NCBI GenBank assembly: GCA_900767195.1
Contig: CAAFYG010000110.1
Span: forward strand, 1-5,717
Reading direction: 5' to 3'
Source: Clostridia bacterium
Lineage (GTDB): Bacteria > Bacillota > Clostridia > Christensenellales > Borkfalkiaceae
Length of the DNA: 5,717 bases
The notes below the pieces were generated by a model. That model searched no databases, was not told the DNA's origin, and was given only the letters and a program-made list of their open reading frames with translations. This document shows positions 1-5,000 of the stretch, one piece after another. The translations under genes were made by a program, and so were the position numbers. Position 1 is the first letter of the stretch. Each line of letters begins with the position of its first letter.

Positions 1-12
1 CTCTTCCGATCT
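1..12. other. Illumina adapter remnant at contig edge
   Basis: CTCTTCCGATCT is identical to the last 12 bases of the standard Illumina adapter (known sequence ending GCTCTTCCGATCT). It sits exactly at the window edge, so it is best read as untrimmed adapter and not genomic DNA. In the frame of the upstream gene it would encode LFRS, which should not be treated as real protein sequence. Confidence 0.85.
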
Positions 13-78
13 GTAACGGGCAAAACGTTAAAAGGCAACGAAGATACAACCGCGGCGAAAAACGGAGGCAAAAAATGA
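13..78 (+). CDS. ABC transporter ATP-binding protein, C-terminal fragment
   Basis: An open frame enters from the left edge and stops at TGA 76-78. It encodes about 21 residues beginning VTGKTLKGNEDTT and ending in a lysine/glycine-rich tail. The 'LTGKTLRG' style ending is typical of the C-terminus of ATPase subunits of two-gene ABC-2 exporters (family knowledge). The stop overlaps the permease start as ATGA, so the two are probably translationally coupled in one operon. The Walker motifs lie outside the window, so the assignment rests on this short tail and the context. The 5' part is lost at the contig edge. Confidence 0.65.
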   Translation, partial: VTGKTLKGNEDTTAAKNGGKK

Positions 79-1004
79 GCGGAAATAAAATGAAAAGCGT
101 AAAAAGTCAAACGTTTTCGGCAATGGTAAATCGCAACGTGAAGCTGTTTTTCAAGGACAAAGCGATGTTTTTCACGTCGCTGATCACGCCGCTCATATTG
201 CTTGTTTTATACGGCACGTTTCTTTGGAACGTGTACGAAGATTCGTTTCTTTCCGGCGTGCGGCAAGGCGGCATAACGGTGGATATGAAGCTTGTAAAAG
301 GTTGCATAGGCGGCGAATTATTGTCGTCGCTGCTCGCGGTATCGTGCATCACGGTGGCGTTCTGCGCCAACATGCTGATGGTGCAGGATAAAGTAAACGG
401 CGCGGACAAAGATTTTAAAATGACGGGGATAAAAAGCGGCATGCTTGCCATGTCGTATTATACGGCAACGCTCATTTCCACGCTGATCATCTCGTTCGCC
501 GCGCTCGGCGCAGGGCTGGTGTTTATCGCATGCAAAGGGTGGTATCTTTCGGCGGCGGACGTGCTTTTAATCATTCTGGACGCGATCATTTTAACTTCGT
601 TCGGCACGGCGCTTTCGTCGCTCGTGGGGGTTTTCTTAACGTCGCAGGGGCAGATTTCGGCGGTAGGCACAATCGTCAGCTCGGCATACGGATTTATCTG
701 CGGCGCATACATGCCGATTTCGCAATTTCCCGCATGGCTGCAAAAAGTGATTTTGTTTTTGCCGGGAACATACGGCACGTCGTTGCTTCGCAATCATTGC
801 ATGGGCGGTGCATTCCGGGAAATGAGCAAAACATTCTCCGCAACATACATAGAGAACAGCAAAAAGAGCGTGGATTGTATTTTGTACTTTTTTGATCATA
901 AGGTAAGTATCGGGGCGATGTACGCCGTACTTGTCGGCGCGGTAATCGCGGTAATCGCCGCCTATTGTATCGTAGTCAAAGTAAAATCAAAACAAAAGCA
1001 ATAA
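75..1004 (+). CDS. ABC-2 type transporter permease
   Basis: A 309-aa integral membrane subunit of a two-component ABC exporter. It should form the transmembrane pore with the ATPase encoded just upstream. Six hydrophobic segments are visible at about residues 31-53, 82-103, 124-152, 161-188, 192-214 and 280-302, after a short basic cytoplasmic N-terminus. The stretch at about 209-239 (GAYMPISQFPAWLQ, then a leucine/proline-rich run ending TSLLR) matches the conserved end of the ABC2_membrane domain, where a small helix precedes the last loop. Length and topology fit the family (DrrB/YadH-like permeases). The ATG is chosen because GGAGG at 64-68 lies 6 nt upstream and the codon overlaps the preceding stop. 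The substrate cannot be read from sequence: drugs, lipids, peptides and polysaccharides are all handled by this family. No U-tailed terminator follows directly. Confidence 0.9.
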   Translation: MSGNKMKSVKSQTFSAMVNRNVKLFFKDKAMFFTSLITPLILLVLYGTFLWNVYEDSFLSGVRQGGITVDMKLVKGCIGGELLSSLLAVSCITVAFCANMLMVQDKVNGADKDFKMTGIKSGMLAMSYYTATLISTLIISFAALGAGLVFIACKGWYLSAADVLLIILDAIILTSFGTALSSLVGVFLTSQGQISAVGTIVSSAYGFICGAYMPISQFPAWLQKVILFLPGTYGTSLLRNHCMGGAFREMSKTFSATYIENSKKSVDCILYFFDHKVSIGAMYAVLVGAVIAVIAAYCIVVKVKSKQKQ

Positions 1005-1010
1005 AAGTAT

Positions 1011-1074
1011 AGCCTTCCCTATTTAAGGCTTCCCCCCAGGGGGAAGCTGTCAACGAAGTTGACTGATGAGGGGC
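1011..1074. repeat. REP-like triple-hairpin intergenic repeat
   Basis: Three adjacent dyads are visible. AGCCTT 1011-1016 pairs with AAGGCT 1025-1030. GCTTCCCC 1028-1035 pairs with GGGGAAGC 1040-1047. GTCAAC 1049-1054 pairs with GTTGAC 1058-1063 around GAA. TGATGAGGGG follows. The first two dyads share bases and so would be alternative folds. The arrangement (C-rich/G-rich hairpin, GTCA..TGAC hairpin, TGAGGGG end) resembles a dispersed intergenic repeat I recall from many gut Clostridia genomes. That likeness is from memory, not a search. There is no U-tract, so it is not a standard terminator for the permease. Confidence 0.6.
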
Positions 1075-1075
1075 G

Positions 1076-1159
1076 TATCTTGTTTTCTAACACTCACAAT
1101 TCAAGCGAATGGGCTTATCTTGTTTTCTACCCCCCCCCCACAATTCAAGCGAATGCGCC
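1076..1159. repeat. 40/44-bp tandem duplication with poly-C tracts
   Basis: TATCTTGTTTTCTA occurs at 1076-1089 and again at 1116-1129. ACAATTCAAGCGAATG occurs at 1096-1111 and 1140-1155. The spacer between these blocks is 6 nt in the first copy (ACACTC) and ten Cs (1130-1139) in the second, which accounts for the 4-nt length difference. A third poly-C run of 11 (1189-1199) followed by seven As lies 30 nt further on. No coding sequence is evident here. Confidence 0.75.
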
Positions 1160-1218
1160 GCCCTTTATTTTCCGCTACTCCCATTTTACCCCCCCCCCCA
1201 AAAAAACAAAAAACCCGC

Positions 1219-1275
1219 GCTTTTCCCCGCCGATAAAAAATTTGAGAGAATTTTTCGGGGAAAAGCTTTATTTTC
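1219..1275 (+). terminator. Perfect inverted repeat with U-rich tail, possible terminator
   Basis: GCTTTTCCCCG (1219-1229) is a perfect complement of CGGGGAAAAGC (1256-1266). Inside it AAAAATT (1236-1242) pairs with AATTTTT (1249-1255) around a 6-nt loop. The outer stem is followed by TTTATTTTC, so it could end read-through transcription from the left. It ends only about 10 nt before the fba -35 box, so it could instead be an operator-like dyad. The sequence does not separate these options. Confidence 0.5.
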
Positions 1276-1304
1276 TTGCAATTTTCACCGAAATGGGTTA
1301 TAAT
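1276..1304 (+). promoter_or_regulatory. fba promoter (sigma-A type)
   Basis: TTGCAA at 1276-1281 (4/6 to consensus) and a perfect TATAAT at 1299-1304 are separated by 17 bp. AT-rich DNA lies directly upstream. A start near 1311 would give a leader of about 35 nt ending in a strong ribosome binding site. Confidence 0.8.
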
Positions 1305-1345
1305 AGTTTCGGAAAAAAGAAAAATGTCTCAGGAGGACAAACTGT

Positions 1346-2281
1346 ATGCCTTTGGTTACTTCAACCGAAATGTTTAAAAAAGCCTATGCGGGCGGCTATG
1401 CAATCGGCGCGTTCAACGTAAACAACATGGAAATGATCCAGGCGATCGTAGAAGCGGCGAACGAAGAAAAATCCCCCGTGATTTTGCAGGTTTCCGCAGG
1501 CGCGAGAAAATACGCCAACCCCGTATATTTAAAGCACCTTGTGGCTGCGGCGGTGGAAACTACAAATATTCCCATCGTTATGCATCTCGATCACGGCGCG
1601 GATTTCGATATCTGCAAAGCCTCGATCGACGGCGGCTTCACTTCCGTCATGATCGACGCTTCTTCCAAGCCTTGGGAAGAGAACATCGCCATCACCAAAA
1701 AAGTGGTGGAATACGCGCATGATCACGGCGTAGTGGTGGAAGCCGAACTCGGCAAACTCGCAGGCGTTGAAGACGACGTTCACGTTGCCGCAGACGACGC
1801 GCTTTTCACTTCGCCGGACGAAGTGGAAGAATTTACTTCCCGCACCGGCATCGATTCGCTTGCCATCGCTATCGGCACGTCGCACGGCGCATATAAATTC
1901 AAGCCGGGGCAAGATCCCAAGCTTCGTCTCGATATTCTCGAAGAAGTGGGCAAACGCCTGCCCGGTTTCCCCATCGTGCTGCACGGCGCGTCCAGCGTTC
2001 CGCAGGATAAAGTGGCAATCGTAAATCAGTACGGCGGCAGTATGCCCAACGCCATCGGTATTCCCGAATCGGAACTTCGCAAAGCCGCGAAAATGGCGGT
2101 TTGCAAAATCAATATCGATAGCGATCTTCGCGTTTCGTTCACGGCGGCAATCCGCAAGCACTTTGCGGAGCATCCCGATCATTTCGATCCCCGTCAGTAT
2201 CTCGGCGACGCGCGCGTTATGATGAAAGAAATGGTGAAACACAAGATCGTAGACGTTCTCGGCTGCGCAGGCAAAGCCTGA
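1346..2281 (+). CDS. fba: Class II fructose-1,6-bisphosphate aldolase
   Basis: A 311-aa zinc-dependent aldolase. It reversibly cleaves fructose 1,6-bisphosphate to dihydroxyacetone phosphate and glyceraldehyde 3-phosphate (EC 4.1.2.13) in cytosolic glycolysis and gluconeogenesis. Visible landmarks are FNVNN at 23-27, LDHG at 81-84 (Asp82 the expected proton donor, His83 a metal ligand), VEAELG at 131-136 (Glu134), GTSHGAYKF at 177-185 (His180), LHGASS at 212-217 (His213) and INIDSDLR at 255-262 (phosphate binding). These, and the near-standard length, point to the class IIB subgroup. The ATG has AGGAGG at 1331-1336 with 9-nt spacing and its own promoter. It is apparently a single-gene transcription unit. 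A tagatose-bisphosphate aldolase role is possible within the superfamily, but the glycolytic role is favoured. The stop codon coincides with the start of a large palindromic element. Confidence 0.95.
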   Translation: MPLVTSTEMFKKAYAGGYAIGAFNVNNMEMIQAIVEAANEEKSPVILQVSAGARKYANPVYLKHLVAAAVETTNIPIVMHLDHGADFDICKASIDGGFTSVMIDASSKPWEENIAITKKVVEYAHDHGVVVEAELGKLAGVEDDVHVAADDALFTSPDEVEEFTSRTGIDSLAIAIGTSHGAYKFKPGQDPKLRLDILEEVGKRLPGFPIVLHGASSVPQDKVAIVNQYGGSMPNAIGIPESELRKAAKMAVCKINIDSDLRVSFTAAIRKHFAEHPDHFDPRQYLGDARVMMKEMVKHKIVDVLGCAGKA

Positions 2282-2443
2282 GGCGTTGCCGCACAGTCCC
2301 TTGCGTGGCATCTGCTTACAAATTTCCGCCATATTGCATAAAAATTCCTTGAAATACAGCGGTATTCCCGCGTCATTTCTATGCAATCTGTCAAAAAATT
2401 TGTCGGCGCACCTGCCACACAAGTCCTGCACGGCAAAGCCTGA
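2279..2443. repeat. Large imperfect palindrome (MITE-like) after fba
   Basis: The segment folds back on itself over nearly its whole length. TGAGGCGTTGCCG (2279-2291) opposes CGGCAAAGCCTGA (2431-2443). TTGCGTGGCA (2301-2310) opposes TGCCACACAA (2413-2422). ACAAATTT (2318-2325) opposes AAATTTGT (2396-2403). ATTGCATA (2333-2340) opposes TATGCAAT (2380-2387). AATAC (2352-2356) opposes GTATT (2361-2365) near the centre. The 12-mer GGCAAAGCCTGA at its right end (2432-2443) also occurs at 2270-2281, as the last codons and stop of fba, giving flanking direct repeats. No transposase is encoded. It could be a MITE-like insertion or a structured RNA in the fba 3' UTR. No other fba terminator is apparent. 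Confidence 0.65.
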
Positions 2444-2518
2444 ATCTCGAAAATATACGAATTTCGATCAAAAACGGCAAAAAAAGAGAAAAAATCACGC
2501 TGCGGCGGCGCAAAAAAG

Positions 2519-2547
2519 TTGACGAACGCGGCAAAGTGTGGTAGAAT
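2519..2547 (+). promoter_or_regulatory. gap promoter (extended -10)
   Basis: TTGACG at 2519-2524 (5/6) and TAGAAT at 2542-2547 (5/6) are separated by 17 bp. TG at 2539-2540 forms an extended -10 (TGG-TAGAAT). The predicted start is near 2554, giving a leader of about 90 nt before gap. Confidence 0.8.
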
Positions 2548-2552
2548 AATAG

Positions 2553-2596
2553 CGGCTTGAAAAGGGGCGAAAAATTTTCCCCCCGAGGACAAGCCG
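2553..2596 (+). promoter_or_regulatory. Hairpin in the gap 5' leader
   Basis: CGGCTTG (2553-2559) pairs perfectly with CAAGCCG (2590-2596). Inside it GGGG (2564-2567) pairs with CCCC (2580-2583) and GAAA (2569-2572) with TTTC (2576-2579), with C2568 bulged. It would lie at or near the extreme 5' end of the transcript, about 35 nt before the ribosome binding site. There is no U-tract, so a stabilising 5' stem is more likely than an attenuator. The function is inferred. Confidence 0.5.
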
Positions 2597-2644
2597 ACCA
2601 AAAAACAAAACAGCAAAAAAGAAAATCATTTGGAGGATTTTATT

Positions 2645-3664
2645 ATGGCAAACGTAAAAGTTGCTATCAACGGTTTCGGCCGTATCGGCCGTCTCGCATT
2701 CAGACAGATGTTCGGCGCAGAAGGCTACGAAGTGGTTGCGATCAACGATCTCACCAGCCCTAAAATGCTTGCGCACCTTTTGAAGTACGATTCCGCGCAG
2801 GGCAGATACGCTTTGGCGGATACCGTATCGGCGGACGACGAAGCCGGCACGATCACCGTAAACGGCAAGACGATTCGCATTTATGCGGAAAAAGACGCTA
2901 CCAACTGCCCTTGGGGCGAACTCGGCGTAGACGTTGTGCTTGAATGCACCGGTTTCTACACCTCGAAAGCGAAGAGCGAAGCGCACCTGAAAGCCGGCGC
3001 GAAGAAAGTGGTTATTTCCGCTCCCGCAGGCAACGATCTTCCCACCGTTGTATACAGCGTAAACGAAAAAACGCTTACGAAAGCGGATACGATCATTTCC
3101 GCGGCTTCCTGCACCACCAACTGCCTTGCGCCTATGGCAAACACGCTGAATAAGCTTGCCAAGATCAAGAAAGGCTATATGACCACGATCCACGCATACA
3201 CGGGCGACCAGATGGTACTCGACGGACCTCACCGCAAGGGCGATCTTCGCCGTGCGCGCGCCGCTGCCGTAAACATCGTTCCCAACTCCACGGGCGCTGC
3301 AAAGGCAATCGGTTTAGTTATTCCCGAACTCAACGGCGTACTTGATGGCTGCGCTCAGCGCGTACCCGTTCCCACGGGATCTTTAACGCAGCTCGTAGCG
3401 ATCTGCGAAGGCGAAGTTGACGCCGCCACCGTAAACGCGGCGATGAAGGCTGCTTCTTCCGCTTCGTTCGGCTACACCGAAGAAGAACTCGTTTCTTCCG
3501 ATATCGTCGGCATCACCTATGGCTCGCTGTTCGACGCTACGCAAACGAAGTGCATGCCCATGGGCGACGGCACTACGCTTGTGAAAGTCGTTTCGTGGTA
3601 CGACAACGAAAATTCCTACACCAGCCAGATGGTGAGAACGATTAAGTACTTCGCAGAACTTTAA
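2645..3664 (+). CDS. gap: Glyceraldehyde-3-phosphate dehydrogenase (NAD-type)
   Basis: A 339-aa type I GAPDH. It oxidises and phosphorylates glyceraldehyde 3-phosphate to 1,3-bisphosphoglycerate with NAD (EC 1.2.1.12), in cytosolic glycolysis. Visible motifs are the Rossmann signature INGFGRIGR (8-16), Asp35 in the INDLT segment (favours NAD over NADP), SCTTNC (155-160) with catalytic Cys156, His183 in TTIHAYTGDQ, RRARAAAVNIVP (202-213) and SWYDNENSY (317-325). Length and motif order are complete. The start is the ATG preceding ANVKV, 8 nt after GGAGG (2632-2636). An in-frame TTG at 2630 lies on the ribosome binding site and is rejected. It has its own promoter and terminator, and no pgk or tpi follows, so it appears monocistronic. 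Confidence 0.97.
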   Translation: MANVKVAINGFGRIGRLAFRQMFGAEGYEVVAINDLTSPKMLAHLLKYDSAQGRYALADTVSADDEAGTITVNGKTIRIYAEKDATNCPWGELGVDVVLECTGFYTSKAKSEAHLKAGAKKVVISAPAGNDLPTVVYSVNEKTLTKADTIISAASCTTNCLAPMANTLNKLAKIKKGYMTTIHAYTGDQMVLDGPHRKGDLRRARAAAVNIVPNSTGAAKAIGLVIPELNGVLDGCAQRVPVPTGSLTQLVAICEGEVDAATVNAAMKAASSASFGYTEEELVSSDIVGITYGSLFDATQTKCMPMGDGTTLVKVVSWYDNENSYTSQMVRTIKYFAEL

Positions 3665-3689
3665 TCCGTGGAAATTATGTAAAGAATTT

Positions 3690-3727
3690 AAGCGAATTGC
3701 CGAAAAAGCGATTCGCTTTTTTCTTTT
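3690..3727 (+). terminator. gap terminator
   Basis: AAGCGAATTGC (3690-3700) pairs with GCGATTCGCTT (3708-3718), 11 pairs including one T-G wobble, around a 7-nt loop. It is followed by TTTTCTTTT. It lies 26 nt after the gap stop and is a canonical intrinsic terminator. Its T-tract also has the same phase as the 21-bp array that follows. Confidence 0.88.
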
Positions 3728-3880
3728 AAAATCGTGAGTTTTTCTTGTAAAATCAAAGGTTTTTCTTCTGAAATCAAGGGTTTTTCTTGCGATTTTCGGG
3801 CTTTTTCGGGTATTTTTCGGCATTTTTGAAGCGATTTTCGGGGTTTTTTAAGCGTTTTTCGGGCAAAAACGGGCGTTTTT
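3728..3880. repeat. Degenerate 21-bp T-rich tandem array with helically phased tracts
   Basis: Seven consecutive 21-nt units start at 3728, 3749, 3770, 3791, 3812, 3833 and 3854. A partial eighth (GTTTTTATGGG) contains the comF start codon. Units 1-3 share the form aaatc-NNNNN-TTTTTCTT, with TTTTT exactly 21 nt apart at 3739, 3760 and 3781. Units 4-7 share TTTTCGGG-type halves. Each unit carries two A or T tracts. Counting the terminator tail, the tract centres fall near 3719.5, 3729.5, 3741, 3750.5, 3762, 3772, 3783, 3794.5, 3804, 3815, 3825, 3836.5, 3846.5, 3857, 3867 and 3878, a mean spacing of about 10.6 nt. Such phasing predicts intrinsically curved DNA. Confidence 0.8.
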
Positions 3881-4654
3881 ATGGGTAATTTAATAGGAAA
3901 ATTGATAAAAAAGTATGAAAACTACCGCGCATTTCACGGGTACACCTGCGATTGCTGCGGCAGAGAAGTTTTTGATTATCCGCAAAATCGTCTGTGCGAG
4001 CCTTGCGGAATCGAACTTAAAAATATAGAAAGAACCTGCCCGAAATGCGGCAGAAAAACGGCGGCGGAAGGGGTATGCCTTGAATGTAAAGCGCGCATGC
4101 CGCAATTTTTGTTTGCCGTTTCAGCACTTGCCTACGAAGGCGGCGCGGCAAGCATGATCAATCGTTTTAAAAACGGCGAAAAGTATCTTGCGTATTTCTT
4201 TGCAGAGCGGCTCGAAGCCTTGATTTCAGCGCGTTTTCGGGCAGAAAACATTGATTTGCACGAATGTCTGTTCACGTGCGTACCCGATCGCAAAGAGGAT
4301 CGGAAAAACCGCAAAGACAGGTACTACAACCCTGCGGAAGTGCTTGCGAAAACGGCTTGCGAGCGATTAAACGCGGCGTTTTACGGCGAAATGCTCGTGA
4401 AATCGCGCGAAACGAGACCGCAGAAGAAAATGACGAGAACCGAGCGTTTCGAGAACGTGCGCGGCGCGTACCGCGTACACGAGCGTGCGAAATGCAAAGG
4501 GAGAACGGTGGCGGTATTCGACGATATTTTAACGACGGGCGCAACGGGCGACGAGTGCGCGCGTATTCTGCTTGCCGCAGGCGCATCGCGGGTAATTTTC
4601 ATCACCGCGGTATCCGTCGCGGAAAAAGCGCAATTCCCCGAATTCGCCGAGTAG
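3881..4654 (+). CDS. comF: ComF-family phosphoribosyltransferase-like protein
   Basis: A 257-aa ComFC-type protein. Homologues are linked to natural transformation and take part in processing incoming single-stranded DNA in the cytoplasm. The biochemical reaction is not settled. The N-terminal zinc-ribbon region has four CxxC pairs (Cys23/26, 39/42, 53/56, 66/69). The C-terminal phosphoribosyltransferase domain shows YYNPAEVLAK (148-157), the conserved RPQKKMTRTERFENVRGAY segment (179-197) and the PRPP loop VAVFDDILTTGAT (210-222) with paired Asp214-Asp215. The ATG is the first possible start: upstream, the frame is open only to a TGA at 3827-3829 with no ATG/GTG/TTG between. The ribosome binding site is weak (GGG 3871-3873) and no convincing promoter is seen in the phased array. 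The last residues KAQFPEFAE lie beyond the conserved core and are encoded by a 30-bp sequence repeated 905 bp downstream. Confidence 0.88.
   Translation: MGNLIGKLIKKYENYRAFHGYTCDCCGREVFDYPQNRLCEPCGIELKNIERTCPKCGRKTAAEGVCLECKARMPQFLFAVSALAYEGGAASMINRFKNGEKYLAYFFAERLEALISARFRAENIDLHECLFTCVPDRKEDRKNRKDRYYNPAEVLAKTACERLNAAFYGEMLVKSRETRPQKKMTRTERFENVRGAYRVHERAKCKGRTVAVFDDILTTGATGDECARILLAAGASRVIFITAVSVAEKAQFPEFAE
4624..4653. repeat. 30-bp direct repeat, left copy (comF 3' end, att-like)
   Basis: This 30-nt segment, ending at the second base of the comF stop codon, recurs at 5529-5558 with a single difference (C4645 against T5550). The offset is exactly 905 nt. The copy contains an imperfect dyad: GCG-AATTC (4628-4636, C4631 bulged), CCC, then GAATT-CGC (4640-4647). 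A duplicated gene 3' end flanking a foreign-looking block is the pattern left by site-specific integration, but no integrase is present to prove it. Confidence 0.85.
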
Positions 4655-4682
4655 GGAAGTTTGTTGTTTTGTAAAAGACATT

Positions 4683-4713
4683 AAAAAACGAAGCCGGAGA
4701 GCTTCGTTTTTTT
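4683..4713. terminator. Bidirectional terminator between comF and the XRE gene
   Basis: AAAAAACGAAGC (4683-4694) and GCTTCGTTTTTT (4701-4712) form a perfect 12-bp stem around the 6-nt loop CGGAGA. Read rightward it ends comF with a seven-T tract. Read leftward the A-run supplies the U-tract for the XRE gene, whose stop codon (4712-4714) overlaps it. Confidence 0.88.
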
Positions 4714-4912
4714 AATCGGGTATGTATTCGAGTATTTGATTAACTTCGCAATCGAGAAATGTGCATAAATCGTTCAGCGTAACGGTGGTGATTGGCAGAT
4801 TGTGCTTTAATCTGTGGATCAAGCCTTTGCTTACGCCGTATTTATTGATTAAGGTGTAAGTGGTTACGCCTTTCTCTTTCATTGTTGCATATAGCGGTTT
4901 ATACGAAATCAT
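4712..4912 (-). CDS. Small XRE/Cro-type helix-turn-helix regulator
   Basis: A 66-aa single-domain DNA-binding protein resembling the HTH_26 group (PF13443) of Cro/CI-like regulators. The helix-turn-helix lies at about residues 17-38 (TYTLINKYGVSKGLIHRLK), followed by TLNDLC and a C-terminal LDCEVNQILEYIPD that is highly typical of the group. No other domain is present. The start is the ATG at 4912-4910, with GGGAG (4922-4918) 5 nt upstream. An in-frame GTG at 4924 would fall at the predicted transcription start and over the ribosome binding site, so it is rejected. The gene is divergent from the 172-aa membrane protein and shares overlapping -35 boxes with it. Autoregulation and repression of the neighbour are inferred from the palindrome between them. 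Confidence 0.88.
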   Translation of the reverse strand: MISYKPLYATMKEKGVTTYTLINKYGVSKGLIHRLKHNLPITTVTLNDLCTFLDCEVNQILEYIPD

Positions 4913-4929
4913 AAATACTCCCACTAAAT

Positions 4930-4958
4930 ATTATAAAGCATATCTCTTTACTTGACAA
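4930..4958 (-). promoter_or_regulatory. Promoter of the XRE gene
   Basis: On the minus strand, TTGTCA (4958-4953, 5/6) and a perfect TATAAT (4935-4930) are 17 bp apart. The predicted start is near 4923, giving a leader of only about 11 nt that holds the GGGAG ribosome binding site. Confidence 0.75.
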
Positions 4959-4980
4959 TACCCGATATATTGGGTATAAT
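4952..4980 (+). promoter_or_regulatory. Full-consensus promoter of the 172-aa gene
   Basis: TTGACA (4952-4957), a 17-bp spacer and TATAAT (4975-4980) match the sigma-A consensus perfectly. Its -35 overlaps the -35 of the leftward promoter by five bases. A start near 4987 gives a very short leader beginning at the AGAGG ribosome binding site. Confidence 0.88.
4958..4977. promoter_or_regulatory. Operator-like palindrome between -35 and -10
   Basis: ATACCCGATATATTGGGTAT is a 20-bp dyad, symmetric except for the G4964/T4971 pair. It fills the spacer of the rightward promoter, overlaps its -10, and begins on the last base of the leftward -35. A Cro-like dimer bound here would block the rightward promoter and could modulate its own. 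That the adjacent XRE protein is the ligand is inference. Confidence 0.7.
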
Positions 4981-5000
4981 ATTCCAGAGGAAAAAAAGTT

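Noticed and set aside
1059..1421. A 120-codon plus-strand frame across the poly-C region
   Set aside because: It reads through repeats and homopolymers, overlaps the fba start out of frame, and has no ribosome binding site.
1529..2431. A 300-codon open frame on the minus strand across fba and its downstream palindrome
   Set aside because: It lies antisense to a clear aldolase, has no family features, and is open through codon-bias effects. Its 5' end falls in the palindromic repeat.
2495..3232. A 245-codon minus-strand frame opposite gap
   Set aside because: It is antisense to a complete, motif-perfect GAPDH gene and has low-complexity, arginine-rich composition.
3383..3823. A minus-strand frame with heptad-like repeats (RKTLDF, RKTFDF, RKTHDF)
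   Set aside because: The heptads are only the translation of the 21-bp T-rich array, and the rest is antisense to gap. There is no ribosome binding site or family match.
4264..4674. Plus- and minus-strand frames overlapping the 3' half of comF
   Set aside because: They have arginine-rich shadow composition inside a gene whose PRPP-loop motif is intact.
4910..4924. GTG at 4924 as the XRE start
   Set aside because: It coincides with the predicted transcription start and the GGGAG ribosome binding site. The ATG four codons later has correct spacing and gives the family's usual N-terminus.
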